Assembly: GCF_029633865.1 (NCBI RefSeq)
Contig: NC_079230.1
Coordinates: 27,753,457-27,817,456, forward strand
Direction: 5' to 3'
DNA: 64,000 nucleotides
Source of the DNA: Lampris incognitus
Taxonomy: Eukaryota; Chordata; Actinopteri; Lampriformes; Lampridae
Shown here: positions 26,801 to 36,700 of the stretch, one piece after another
Position numbering within the stretch: position 1 is the stretch's first letter
Layout: the number at the start of each line of letters is the position of its first letter
Notes under the pieces: model-generated
Seen by the model: the letters and a program-made list of their open reading frames with translations, nothing else
Databases searched by the model: none
Told to the model about the DNA's origin: nothing
Translations under genes and position numbers: made by a program

Positions 26801-29606
26801 TTCTGGATGAGTTGAAGTCGGTGAATAAGTTCGTTGGGGATGCCTGCCAGGATCACATTGCAGTAGTCAATGCGTGATGTGACCAAAGCATTGACTAAGA
26901 CTTCCGTGGAGTGTTGTGTTAAGTCTGGAGATGTTTCCCAAATGGAAAAGGGCAACCCAGGAGATATTGTTTATGACTGGAAAAGGAAAGGGTACTATCT
27001 AGGATAACACGAAGGCTCATAGCCTGAGAGGAGACAGGTATGGTGGCCCCAGCAATGGGGAGTGAGCAAATGTTAGTTTTTGAGAGTGTAGATTTAGTGC
27101 CAATGAGGCGTAGCTCAGTTTTACCACTGTTGAATTTCAGATAATTGTTAGTCATATATGTATGTCATGGAGAAAGACAGTGAGGGAACTGGAAGGAGGA
27201 ATGGAAGTGGGCTTAGTGGATACATAACTCTGTGTATCATCAGCCTAACAGTGGAAATGGCTACTGTAGCACTGGAAGATGTTGCCAAGAGGGAAGAGGT
27301 AAATAATAAACAGGAGTGGCTCCAACACTGAATCCTGTGGAACTCCATAAGGAACTATCAAACTGTCTCGCCGGTAATTCTGAATTTGTACGAAATGTGT
27401 CCTGTCTGTAAGTTAGGAAGCAAACCACTGATACAGTTACCCCAACTCAAATGCTAGCCAGATGATTCATGAGGAGTTGATGAAATATAGTATCAATGGC
27501 TGTGGTGAGGTCAAGGAGGATGGGGATAGAAAGTAGACCGGAGTCAGCTGCACAAAGGGGGTCATCGGTGATCTTAACCAGGGCTGTTTCTGTGCTGTGT
27601 TTGGGGCAAAAGCCAGATTGGACTTGTTCAAAGCGATTATTGTTATCAAGGTAGATCTGGAGTTGAGGTCACGGTAGATCTGGAGTTAAGATACAACTAC
27701 CCTCTCAAGGATTTTTGGAGATGACGGGTAAATTGGGAAAAGGCCGGTAGTGGTTTTTGTTATTAGAACCTAAATTCGGGTTTTTCAGAGTTGTGCTAAT
27801 TGTGGCAACATTCAGTGAAAGGGGAACTACTCCAGTGGACAGTGAGGATGGAGGTTATCAGGGAGATGATAGAGGGCAGGCATGTTTTAACTACGATTGT
27901 GGGAATTGGATCCAGGTGACATGTGGAGGTGCTAGACTTAGTAATAAGTTTAAAATTTTGATTTTCAGTTGGAAGGACAGTGGATGGGGACAGTTTCATG
28001 GTGCTTGATGATGGTAAGTCAGTCTGCATGATGTTAGCAGAGGCTAGCTGCTCATGAATGGTACTAATTTTGGAGTTGAAAAACTGCAAAAAAGCAGAGC
28101 ATTGTTCATTAGAAAGGTTACTGTTCATATTGGTTTCAGGTGGGTTTAGTAACCTTTTCACTGTGGAGAAGAGAGTTCTAGTATTACCTTCAACTGTACT
28201 GATGATATTTGCATAGTAGGAGGTTTTAGCTGTTGAAAGAGCATTTTTGTAATGGAGTGTATGATCTGAATACATTTGTTTATGAACAGCAAGTCCAGTC
28301 TTGGTGCAAAGCCTCTCAAGGGGCTGACCTATAGCCCTGAACTGACATAATTCAGATGTGTACCAGGGAGCAGGATGGGCAAATGAGACAACACATGTTT
28401 TCGGGGGGCTAAAGAATCAAGTGCAGAAGATAAACTATCATTGTAGTAGTCCATAAGATCAGGGAGTGAAAAAGTGGGAGCAGGAATGGGGTTCGAGGTA
28501 ATTAAACTGCTGAGATCATCTGGATTAACATGGTTGCGGTATGATATGGTATGATGCACCCTTGATTTACCGAGCAGTAGGTTGGTGTTGAATAACACAG
28601 CTTTATGGTCAGATATGGGTAGTTCAGCAGAGGTGATGTTATAATGGTGCAATGCCGGAACAGCAAACTTAGTCAAGGATATGACCCTTGGTATAGGTTG
28701 TAAAGTTGACATGTTGTGTTAGCTCAGAGCAATCTAGCATTGCTTTAAAATGTTTAGTGAACATATTGTCAGTGTTATCAAAATGAACATTTAAATCCCC
28801 TATTAGGATTATATTCAGAGACATTGCACTAAGGGTGGTGAAAACTGTTGAGAGTTGGACATAGGTTGTTGATTATTCAACCATACTCATACTCAACCAT
28901 AACAGAACTCTGTATTGTATAGTAGCGACATACCTGTTGTACATACATGTTTGCTTCCAATGTCCCGTTGTTCCATTTATTTCTTCTGTTGTTTTTTTCC
29001 TTCGTTTTTGTTTGCTCTCTTTTTTTGTATGAGTCTGCAAGTGCTGGATCTGCTGTGAACTGGAGTGAAATTCCTCGTGTGCATAGGCACATTTGTCCAA
29101 TAAAGCTGATTCTGATTCACACTTCAAGCTTCTCTGCCCTGTAGTTGTGGCACAGGGTCAGTAGCTCGATATCAATTCAACCCTGGATGTAGGGTATAAC
29201 TATCTTGTGTCGGGACAGTTGCACAAGTATGGCCGAATTTGCCCTCTGGTTGGAGTGAAATGGGAGGGAATGTTGCACACTAACCACTTGACTAGTTTGA
29301 ATATTCTTTACCCCCATAAGCTTATATAAGTTATTTCTCCTTTTCTTTCTCCCTCTTCTCCCTCTCTTTGACTATCTCCTTCCTCTGTAGGAGCTAACAG
29401 TGAAGCTGGCAGAAGCAGAGACCCAGCTGCAGAGTCTGCAGAATCTCATGAAGGACATCATGGAGGAGGTCAAAGCCAAGCGCTCCCAATTGGAGCGCAA
29501 CTCCCTCATCAGGCGAGAGAGAGAGCTATATGTCTACTTCCACCTGGACCCCCTACTCCTTAAGAAAGCGGTGGAGGACCTTGAGGGCAAAATGAACATC
29601 AAATGA
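9699..29606 (+). CDS. haus3: HAUS augmin-like complex subunit 3 (haus3), five coding exons
   Basis: Subunit of the eight-member augmin complex, which recruits gamma-tubulin to spindle microtubules for branching nucleation. Coding exons: 9699-10733, 11242-11451, 18321-18553, 19543-19837, 29391-29606. All junctions are GT-AG and phase-compatible, giving 662 aa (human 603). Family matches include [11 protein letters not shown] at the N-terminus, [38 protein letters not shown]-type [54 protein letters not shown] and the C-terminal [12 protein letters not shown]. Coiled-coil-rich segments follow residue 110. A Glu/Lys-rich insert (around [16 protein letters not shown]) is larger than in mammals. 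Long repeat-filled introns 2 and 4 make up most of its span. Confidence 0.95.
10899..11165 (+). repeat. TG/TA microsatellites in haus3 intron 1
   Basis: A (TG)13 tract at 10899-10925 and a compound TG/TATA tract at 11038-11165 fill most of the short first intron. Confidence 0.95.
11242..11451 (+). CDS. haus3: haus3 coding exon 2
   Basis: Seventy codons from [19 protein letters not shown] to NYCTSKQDQ, with the conserved [18 protein letters not shown] block. Acceptor CTTTTTAG, donor GTTGGT, phase 0 at both ends. The internal ATG at 11281 is not needed as a start. Confidence 0.9.
11644..12150 (-). mobile_element. hAT-like terminal region
   Basis: Begins TAGGGCTCAGCGATATGGCC and continues AT-rich, typical of hAT element ends. 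It lies past the C-terminal end of the minus-strand hAT transposase remnants. A loosely matching inverted end, ATTGTTCAGCCCTA, is at 17966-17979. No 8-bp target duplication was found. Confidence 0.45.
12271..12328 (+). repeat. (GT)29 microsatellite
   Basis: Uninterrupted GT dinucleotides. Frames of poly-Val-Cys or Thr-His across it are artefacts. Confidence 0.98.
12508..13727 (-). mobile_element. Tc1/mariner element, DD36E (Incomer-like), apparently complete
   Basis: A 1220-bp element with 30-bp terminal inverted repeats, CACTCACTGGCCACTTTATT on the left and its near-match on the right, differing at about two positions. It is bounded by TA on each side (12506-12507 and 13728-13729), the target duplication expected for the superfamily. 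It contains one uninterrupted transposase frame. Placement in the DD36E (Incomer) group rests on the spacing of the catalytic residues. Confidence 0.92.
12540..13580 (-). CDS. Tc1/mariner transposase, DD36E, intact frame of 346 aa
   Basis: DDE transposase for cut-and-paste transposition at TA sites. An N-terminal helix-turn-helix region (residues 1 to about 110, with [20 protein letters not shown]) binds the terminal repeats. The catalytic residues are Asp155 (AWSDESRF), Asp246 (FQQDNAPCH) and Glu283 (DLNPIEHLW). Thirty-six residues separate the second Asp and the Glu, so this is DD36E rather than the DD34E of classic Tc1. A glycine-rich CGGGVMVWG box lies at 190-198. The stop is a few bases inside the left terminal repeat. 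No inactivating change is visible. Confidence 0.92.
   Translation of the reverse strand: MGKKGDLSDLERGMVVGARRAGLSISETADLLRFSRTTISRVYREWSEKEKISSERQFCGRKCLVDAGGQRRMARLVQADRKATVTQITTHYNRGMQKSISERTTRRTLRQMGYSSRRPHRVPLLSAKNRKLRLQFAQAHQNWTIEDWKNVAWSDESRFLLRHSDGRVRIWRQQHESMDPSCLVSTVQVCGGGVMVWGIFSWHTLGPLVPVEHRVNATAYLSIVADHVHPFMTTAFPSSDGYFQQDNAPCHKARIISDWFLEHDNEFTVLKWPPQSPDLNPIEHLWDVVDREIRIMDVQPTNLQQLRDAIMSIWAKLSEECFQYLVESMPRRIKAVLKAKGGPTRY
13837..15290 (-). pseudogene. hAT transposase remnant A
   Basis: Minus-strand frames reconstruct hAT-family blocks in order: [18 protein letters not shown], then [20 protein letters not shown], the catalytic-region TDNGANI (near 14832), [10 protein letters not shown], and a C-terminal stretch ending [14 protein letters not shown]. 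Several stops and frameshifts break it. It is related to remnant B and in the same orientation. Confidence 0.8.
15290..15730 (-). mobile_element. L2-like LINE fragment (end of endonuclease and linker)
   Basis: Minus-strand translation gives [17 protein letters not shown] and [11 protein letters not shown], typical of the end of an L2-like endonuclease. [20 protein letters not shown] and [20 protein letters not shown] follow. It lies between the two hAT remnants and is truncated at both ends. Confidence 0.75.
16431..16483 (+). repeat. (AC)26 microsatellite
   Basis: Pure AC dinucleotides inside the hAT remnant. Confidence 0.98.
16969..17369 (+). mobile_element. terminal-repeat retrotransposon in miniature (TRIM) with tRNA-like LTRs
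   Basis: Two direct repeats, both starting TGTAATGACC and ending in TACA, flank only 117 bp. The 5' copy (16969-17118) is 150 bp and the 3' copy (17236-17369) is 134 bp; they are similar except for a 16-nt insertion in the first. One base after the first repeat, TGGTGTCAGAAGTGGGAT (17120-17137) is complementary to the 3' end of tRNA-Leu, a plausible primer-binding site. AAAGGAAGGGGGTAG ends at the base before the second repeat, a plausible polypurine tract. There is no coding capacity. Both repeats hold a tRNA-Asp-like segment. No clean target duplication was found. Confidence 0.82.
17236..17369 (+). repeat. 3' LTR of the miniature element, with tRNA-Asp-like domain
   Basis: CGCCTGTGGTGCGGGAGACC (17313-17332) differs from the anticodon-to-T-arm part of vertebrate tRNA-Asp mainly at the anticodon loop. 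GGTTCGCATCC (17335-17345) is one base from the Pol III B-box consensus. CCGGG and CCTGG can pair as a T-stem around it. The 5' LTR has the same segment at about 17023-17085 with more substitutions. Confidence 0.72.
17949..17979. repeat. possible hAT terminal repeat
   Basis: Ends ATTGTTCAGCCCTA, the inverse of a TAGGGCTGAACAAT hAT-type end. It may be the outer end of the hAT remnant complex that starts at 11644. Confidence 0.35.
18321..18553 (+). CDS. haus3: haus3 coding exon 3
   Basis: Begins [20 protein letters not shown], matching the LxKQKASFELLQ region of mammalian HAUS3, and ends at DAAFSR in phase 2. Acceptor CCCTCCAG, donor GTAAGT. Confidence 0.95.
19054..19175 (-). mobile_element. 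Penelope-like element, solo 3' tail
   Basis: Reads TTGAATCAGTTCACC then GTTTCATCACTCATCTAAG on the plus strand, the same tail found at both ends of the inverted Penelope-like pair at 30893-32768. Minus orientation, in haus3 intron 4's upstream neighbour (intron 3). Confidence 0.75.
19543..19837 (+). CDS. haus3: haus3 coding exon 4
   Basis: Reads [20 protein letters not shown] through [10 protein letters not shown]. Acceptor TTTGTCAG. Donor GTGGGT at 19838 is preferred over GTATGT at 19786 because the resulting LLCPSAQ-ELTVKL join aligns with the DQELTEQF stretch of the mammalian protein. Confidence 0.88.
20729..20798 (+). repeat. (TG)n(TA)n microsatellite
   Basis: About six TG units followed by about 31 TA units. 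Confidence 0.97.
20880..22250 (-). mobile_element. L2-like LINE, 3' half (reverse transcriptase), decayed
   Basis: Minus-strand frames contain [33 protein letters not shown] (the YADD catalytic box), [10 protein letters not shown] and the C-terminal [13 protein letters not shown] and [10 protein letters not shown] blocks typical of this group. Frameshifts and stops separate them. A poly(T) run at 22208-22230 interrupts the upstream side. Confidence 0.8.
23405..25765 (+). mobile_element. jockey/Rex-type non-LTR retrotransposon, 5'-truncated, split by a SINE
   Basis: Plus-strand frames give [18 protein letters not shown], then [73 protein letters not shown] (the RT catalytic FADD) and [17 protein letters not shown]. 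Stops and frameshifts are present. A SINE at 23800-24235 splits the sequence between SIFY and CRFERE. Same family as the pieces at 42985-45040. Confidence 0.85.
23800..24235 (-). mobile_element. tRNA-derived SINE, copy 2, nested in a LINE
   Basis: Same family and orientation as copy 1, with B-box region GGGGATTCGAACTGG. Flanked by a 15-bp target duplication with one mismatch, CTTCTATTTCAGGTT (23785-23799) and CTTCTATTGCAGGTT (24236-24250). Removing the SINE and one copy restores the LINE reading frame. Confidence 0.9.
26160..28870 (-). mobile_element. L2-like LINE, endonuclease to 3' end, decayed
   Basis: Minus-strand frames in order: [20 protein letters not shown] (endonuclease end), a linker with [39 protein letters not shown], the [12 protein letters not shown] region, then [18 protein letters not shown] and [14 protein letters not shown] near the end. 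Many stops. A short LINE tail is inserted near 26605-26690. Confidence 0.8.
26605..26690 (+). repeat. short LINE 3' tail with (CATT)n end
   Basis: Reads TTGCACTTAATTTCATTGTA and GCAATGACAAATAAAGGCA, then ATTC repeats. It resembles the 3' end of a teleost LINE and is inserted in the older L2-like copy. Confidence 0.55.
29040..29125 (+). repeat. LINE 3' tail
   Basis: Ends CCAATAAAGCTGATTCTGATTC, a recognisable LINE 3' terminus with short repeat units. Only the tail is present. Confidence 0.5.
29391..29606 (+). CDS. haus3: haus3 coding exon 5 with stop
   Basis: Begins [20 protein letters not shown], includes [20 protein letters not shown] and ends GKMNIK, then TGA. Acceptor CCTCTGTAG after a pyrimidine tract. 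Confidence 0.95.
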   Translation, partial: ELTVKLAEAETQLQSLQNLMKDIMEEVKAKRSQLERNSLIRRERELYVYFHLDPLLLKKAVEDLEGKMNIK

Positions 29607-30546
29607 GAGCAGTAGTAATGAAATCTGCCAGAACAAACAAGGAGCTCTCTTTATCTGCATGCATCACAACATCACGTCCTGTTCCTGTCCAAAGGGAGGC
29701 TGTGCTTGATAAAATGCACTTAAGATAAATATGAATCACAATTTAATACTTATTCAGCCCCGTTTCAACCTGCTGACCAACCTGCCATAGAGCAAAGTGT
29801 GAACTGACTTAAACTCTGCGCCTGCCCTTGTTTTCCATTGGGAAGGATGGGTCTATTCACGTATTCTTAGCGGCTTATCCATAACGAGATCAATTCTGGG
29901 ATATGAGACTTTGGAAGATGATAGATTGTATCGGATCCGTGGTGCTCACTTGATGGAATCTACTGTCACCTAGGCTTAACGAAATGTGTTGTGGCATGGT
30001 TTGGTTTGCCGTGGGAGTTTTTTCTTTTGTCAATTTCATCAACTAATCCAAGAATAATTTGGAAGAGTTATAGAAATTTTTTCCCCTTTTGTCTGAAATT
30101 CCTCTAAATCTTGTCTTTTATTAATAAAGTAGCAGTGCTGTTTTATGTGCTTTTTATTTCAGTAGTTCTATTTTATTTTGTTTTACAATTTATGAATGAT
30201 TGTCTTGTCTTTCTGGAAACATCAAACATGCTAAGTATGGTCTATCAAAGGTCCTGGTAAACAGATGTTTGGAATTTATTGTCATTTGTTCTAAGTTACT
30301 TAGCGCTGTAGTTGGTAGTTGTTACGATGTTAAATAGGATATTTTGCTATGGCTAACAAACCTGAATACAATGGAGGCTCATTGATTTAAAAGTAAGCAT
30401 TTATGTTTGTAATGGTAATTTGAAGTTCTTATTTAACTAGGGTCTGCTCGGTATTGGAGCAAAGTAATGTAACTTAAAACAGGTGTCTCCTGTGTCCTGT
30501 CCAGAGCCACTGACAGACATACTGATAGAGAAAAAAAGGAGAAGAG
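29607..30546 (+). other. haus3 3' UTR and haus3-poln spacer
   Basis: haus3 stop to poln ATG is 940 bp. The AATAAA at 30123-30128 is a plausible haus3 polyadenylation signal. The following 420 bp are AT-rich with no CpG island and no obvious core promoter, so poln may start further upstream. Confidence 0.55.
30123..30128 (+). terminator. haus3: putative haus3 polyadenylation signal
   Basis: Canonical AATAAA about 520 bp after the stop codon, followed by a T-rich stretch. Confidence 0.6.
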
Positions 30547-30715
30547 ATGGACAGGTCCAGCAGTAGGCTGTACTCTGGCCCTCTGTCCCAGTCTGCTCAG
30601 AGAGTTCTGGCGGTACTTCGGGCCCAGAGTGGACACTCAACCAGAAACCACCACAACAACAGTGAGTCAGAACACGAGCTGTGTTGTGGAGAAACAACAA
30701 ATTCTATTCCAGTAG
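30547..30715 (+). CDS. poln: poln coding exon 1
   Basis: Starts [20 protein letters not shown] and ends TNSIPV. Donor GTAGTA, phase 1, chosen because it is the donor that keeps frame with exon 2. No stop upstream of the ATG was used to prove the start. Confidence 0.75.
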
Positions 30716-33700
30716 GTAGTATTTTGCAACATCAATTAAAGTGTGATTTCAAACAACGGTCAGCTGAAAAAGAATATTATTGGAGTTGGCCTGTTTCAAT
30801 GGGTGAATGTAAAGCCCTTTGAGATTGTAATTTTGATTTAGGGCTGTACAAATAGATGAGAACTGACTTAATGGGCATAAATCAATTCACAGGGAGTTGA
30901 ATCAGTTCATCTGGACACATCATTTATTGAGAGAAATGTTTCATCGCTCATCTAAGTGACCTTTTCAGTCTCAACTGACTGCAGGTATCCCCACCCTTAA
31001 AAACTACAGTGGCATAATGACTGAAAACAACAATCAGTTTCATATGCAAATGGCTTTGACTATTACCTGGAGTTTCAGTGGCCATGTGTACTATTCAGAG
31101 GATTGGAGAATAGTTGCAATTACACCGTTGTAAGATGGTGAAAGATGTACTCTTAGCTCCACACACACACACACACACGCACACCTCGGTTCCACATCGA
31201 TGGCCTCTTTGACTCCCAGTTCAAATCATCGTTCCTCCCTATCAAGGATGTGCACATTCTCATCCTTGAAAGAGTGGCCACTGGCCTGTAGATGGTGTAG
31301 ACTGCGGAGTCCTGGCCTGATGCATTAGCTCTTCGGTGTTGTGCCATTCTCTTGGCCAGTGTCTGTTTGGTTTCCCCAATGTACAAGTCACGGTAATCCT
31401 CCTGTCACTTAACAGCGTACACTATATTGCTCTGATTGTGCCAGGGGACCAGATCCTTGGGGCAGACCAATTTTTGGCACAGCGTGTTTTGGGGTTTGAA
31501 ATCAACTGAGATGCAATGTTTGGAAAATGCGCATCTCAACTGTTTCGGCATTCCCACCACATATGGAATCACCACCGGTTTACGCTTAGACAGCTGTTGT
31601 CCTCTCTTGATCGGCTGGTGCACTGTTTGAACATTTCCTGGCTTTGCACAGAGTTTATGTGGGCGGTGAAATGTAAGTCCTGAGATTTATGCCTTTATGC
31701 ATGCTCAATAATCCAGGAAAGCTGTACCACATTTCACCAACCACAGGTTGGCCTTCTTAGACTGAAATTGCAATTGGTGAGGGGGGACATTTGATTGTTG
31801 ATGTTTACTGTAAACCAACACATACTGATCAGTACTTAAGGTTTGACTCTCATCATCCACTGGAGCACAAACTAGGAGTCATCAGGATGCTGTACCACCT
31901 AGCTGACAACATCCCCACCGACACAGCGGCCGGGGAAGGGGAGAAATCCCACATTAAACAGGCCCTGGTTAAGTGTGGTTATCCTAACTGGGCATTTGTC
32001 AAAGCCAGGAAGATGCCCAAACAGTGCACCAGCCGATCGAAGAGAGGAGAAGGACAACAGCTGTCTAAGCGTAAACCAGTGGTAATTCTGTATGTGGCTG
32101 TAGTTTCGGAACAGTTGAGACGCGTCTTTTCCAAACACTGCATCTCAGTTGATTTCAAACCCCAAAACTGCACCAGAAATTGGTCCACCCCAAGGACCGG
32201 GTCCCCCGGCATAAACAGAGCAATATAGTGTACGCTGTTAAGTGCCGGGAAGATTGTTGTGACTTGTACATCGGGGAAACCAAACAGACGCTGGCCAAGA
32301 GCATGGCACAACACAGGAGAGCTAACACGTCAGGCCAGGACTCCACAGTCTACACCATCTGCAGACCAGTGGCCACTCTTTCAGGGATGAGGATGTGCAC
32401 ATCCTTGATAGGGAGGAACGATGGTTTGAACGGGGAGTCCAAGAGGCCATCGATGTGAAGAGGGAACGACCATCCCTGAACCAAAGTGTGTGTGTGTGGG
32501 GGGGGGGGGCTAAGAGTACATCTGTCACCATCTTACAATGGTGTAATTGTAACCATTCCCCAATCCTCTGAATAGTACATATGGCCATTGTAACTCTAAT
32601 TAATGCTCATGGCAAGTTGCATATGAAATCGATCGTTGTTTTTGGTCGTTATGCCACTGTATTGTTTATAAGGGTAGGGATACCTGCAGTCCGCTAAGAC
32701 TGAAGAGGTCACTTAGATGAGTGATGAAATGTTTCTCAATAAACGTGTCCAGATGAACTGATTCAACTTCCTGTAATTTCCTTTCCTGAATATGCATGAA
32801 GACATATTTCAATTTAAAGTAATTGATGAGGGGTGCTAATTATGATATATTCACTCTCGCCCAATTGTCAAGTTCCACTTGGTTGCTAATTTAAACAGAC
32901 GCCAAGAGATAACAGACCCTGTGTAAGTGCACTCTTGCCATGTTACAGCTTGGCCTGTTTAAGTACAGCTGCTTAGATTAGCAGTGGTGATCTTAATTCA
33001 GTGAACTTTCTTATTCATTAAAAAAATGTTATTCGCTCCTAGGAGATGTGGTTAATCTCCTTTATTGTATTTGCATTAGTGGAGAGTTATTACAGCAGCT
33101 GGAGGCAGTACCAGGTTCAGGGCAGTCAGAGTGGCATTCTGGACGAGAGGAGGAATACAGAGCGGTGAGTCAGATAAGGTAGATGCTATGTGTAGATAAA
33201 AGGAACACTGCATACTTGATTTCACTTAACAGTGTTCATGTTTATATTTTCATCTCAAGTGTTACTGATTTCACTGTGTCTTAGCACATAAGTTATGCAC
33301 ATGTCAGTGTGATAAATCAACGTGTGTTTAAAATATTTCTTTCGCTGCGAGACAGTCCCCTGTCTTGGTCCCATTCCTCCACCTCCTCCTCCCACTGGGG
33401 TTCCTTTTCCCAGAGGCAGAGCTCTCAAACCCAAGCCTACAACCAGTCATCCCAATCCAGCTCTGGCTATGAGAGATGGCAGTCTGACACTCCAGGCTAC
33501 TTTCAGTCCTCCCAGACCTACTTCCAGAGAGAGTTCTTCCAACCCCCTGTCTACCAGGCCAGCCAAGCCCTGCAGTTCACCCAGCGTGGTGTTTACCGAA
33601 GTTCTGCTGTCTCTCAGGAGCCATTCCCCTCCGACCCCAGAGAGGGATGCACTCCGTCCCTTCAGACGCCTCACACACTCGCTCAGCACCCAGGCAACGT

Positions 33701-33744
33701 GTGGAGAAAGTGAGGAAGAGGGGGAAAAGTGATGTGTGCAAGGA

Positions 33745-33786
<42 letters not shown>

Positions 33787-36700
33787 AGGGGGGGATTTAT
33801 TGTTATCTTAATTAGCATATAGGAATATTACTTTTAATATTAGTTTGAGATACCTTACCGTTTGGGGTGGGCAATAATTCAGTGTTGTTTACCATATTTC
33901 AATGGTGTTGTATCAGGATGAAATTAGGATATTGTCATATTGTGATGAGTTTTTGTTGTTGTTTTTTTAATGATAACAAGACTATTACCTAAAAATTCTT
34001 ACAAAATTAGGCTTGATATATTTAAGGCAGTATTATTTGGAAATTAGTTTTGGTTGGATCTTATACTTAACATTGTCAAACAATTCAATATGGTAAACCT
34101 CAGTTGGATTCTTGAATATGGTATTTTTGCATATGTGAGCAGATACTATGATATATATTGATATTGTGTAAAATTCCTGTGATTATTTTGCTAATATTTT
34201 CCATATCACCAAGCACTATAATGTTAACTTGAAGATAACTTGGGGAAGTGTCCGTGTGCCCCCCCCCCCCGTGTTGAATCCGCTCAAATCAGCTTGCACA
34301 TGTATTTTATATGCACCCTTGATAGTCTCTTTTTGATGAATTTGTGTGAAGAAGAGGACTTTGATGAGTTTATGAGAGATAGTGTTGTAAAGTTTGGACA
34401 GATTTTGAATTTTGCATACTTGCTGTCTGCTCTCTCACAGCTCCCCTGAAGAAACTAGGGCAGCTTTCACCCTCAGCTTTTCTCTTGAGGACCAGGGTCT
34501 GGATAAGACATTGTTCCACAAAACACAGCATCCTGAGCCTAACAGAGAAGAGCCTTCTTTGGTCTCCGTTCCAGCCCGATCCTGTAATAAAATAGGTCAG
34601 ATAACAGATAACCACACATCAGATGCACATCAGAAAAACAGTAGGTCTGGTATAATAGGTGCAGAAGACTCAAGTACTCCCCGGAATAAACAAGAGAACA
34701 TTATTGCTCCAGAAAACCAAAAAGAGGGGCTGCTTTTGTTGAATCCCAGTGAGGTAGCTTCTACTTGTGGAGAGGACAGCAGTATATATCAGATCTCTGG
34801 GTCTGGAACAGCCAGTTTTGAAAAGCCCCATATACCTCCTGAGGCTCTTCTAACAAGAAAGGAAACAGGCTATGACAAACAGGTACCTGAGAAAATGGGT
34901 GGTCTTGATGGAGGAGGAGAAGTGGAGCAGACAGAAGACATTATTGAAGGGATGGGGGAAGACAGAGGTCATGGCATGCAGAATAGACCAAACGGATTTT
35001 CATGGACAGAGATACAGGAAGGGGATGAAAATAGATCAACGAATAGCATGGAAGGGGATCTACTCATGAAAGGCAATGGAGTCACATGTTCAGAGAAAGA
35101 GCAGCATCCATTCTCTATGCCAGATAAAGGGGATATCTCATTTGATTGTGATACAGAGGATACAGAGCTTAGGCAGGAAGGAGAGGATGATTTTGGCCTC
35201 AGAGTTGATGCATCCAGAACACAAGGACAACAGATTTTCAGTGAGAGTAAAACGATATCAAGTGGGTCCTTTCCTCATATTGGTCTAAAAAAGGTCCCAG
35301 CATTGGTGGAGAGGAGAGACCAGATGATGACCCCCTGCCAGACCGTAAACCTGCACCCAGACTGTGAAGAAACTGGGACAGAACCAGGAGATAACCATCT
35401 TTTGGAAAGACCATTGACACAGAGAGAGCCCACCAAGAGGAAGCTTGTCCTGAATGACAACACTGCTGGGAACCTCGGGAGAACCACAGAGGAAATAACA
35501 GATGTTACAGAGGATGAGGTTGGAAGAGAGGGAGGGATGGAGAAGAGAATGGAGGCAGACAATGAGATGGGTGCAGAGGGGAAGACTAAGAAGGAGAGGT
35601 GGAGTTCAGAGGTCAAGCAGCAGGAGGTACAGGGAGAGACAAAGGATGGTGAAGTTTGTAATAAGTTGCCAGAGAAGCCCTTAGATCCAGAGCAGAACTG
35701 GGCAGACAGAGATGAGCCAGCGTTGATGACAACACCAGAGAAGGTTGAACGTACACCTACAGGTATGTGCAGAGTTTGTACCGTTTTTATAAACTGGGCC
35801 TAATGTTACTTGAAACAAGGCTTTGAAGATTTCATCTTATGCAAGTGGATGGCCTAATGTTTGGAAAAACAGTCCCATCAACTTGCTGGGTTTTTTTTTT
35901 TTTTTTTTTTAGCTCACAAGTTGTTTTGCATTCTTCAAGTGACCTTGAGCGACTGACTGTAACGTACTCTGGGTTGGTAGCCCACTCTGCTTTGACTTTC
36001 TCTGACGGAGACAGAGAAAATCAATATGTCTTATGTGGACATTATAAAGTACTGCATTGTTGTGAGATAAAGTAATATAAGCTATTCAATGGTTCACCAT
36101 TAAATAGGGAAATAAATATTTTATTCTACTTAAACCCCCACAAAGTACATAAGTAGATGTGCTTGAGTGGCGCAAACAAAACATTTTAGTGGGACAACTA
36201 TACCATACTATAACAACATTGTTTGGAGAGGGACTAAAGAAATCAGCTGTTCTAAAACATTTACTCGATGGCATAAGTTTAGCGTAATAGCTGTCTCGCT
36301 TCTGGCTTCGGGAGAGAGTTATTTACCTTCAAAATGCAGGCCTGTCCTATAGCATAGAATTGAAAATAAAATAAGAAAAAAAACTTACTCCATCAATGCA
36401 AGAAACAGATGGTATTGTTAATGACTTCAGCTGTATTTGTAAGTGCTAATAAACCATCAAGGCACACTCTTCAATTTGTTTTTAGCCTAGGAATTGCAGA
36501 AATTTTGGTGCTTCCTTGAACCCAAGATAACATGAGCACCTTTTTTGGGGTCCCAATTGAAGCACCACACTAGAGGGCGCTCAAGTCCTTCAGGCAGCCC
36601 TTGGGTCCAGTGGCTTACAGCCAGACTTCTATCTTCAGAGTGGCAGAGATGAAAGCATCAGCGACGGGGGCTCAGAACTGACAGGGGAAGTGTTAGTTCG

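Noticed and set aside
34412-34440. Upstream part of the long poln frame before exon 4
   Set aside because: The acceptor TCTCACAG at 34440 and phase agreement with exon 3 place this part in the intron.
35762-35803. Extension of poln exon 4 to the frame's stop
   Set aside because: A GTATGT donor at 35763 keeps frame with the next exon; the extension is intronic.
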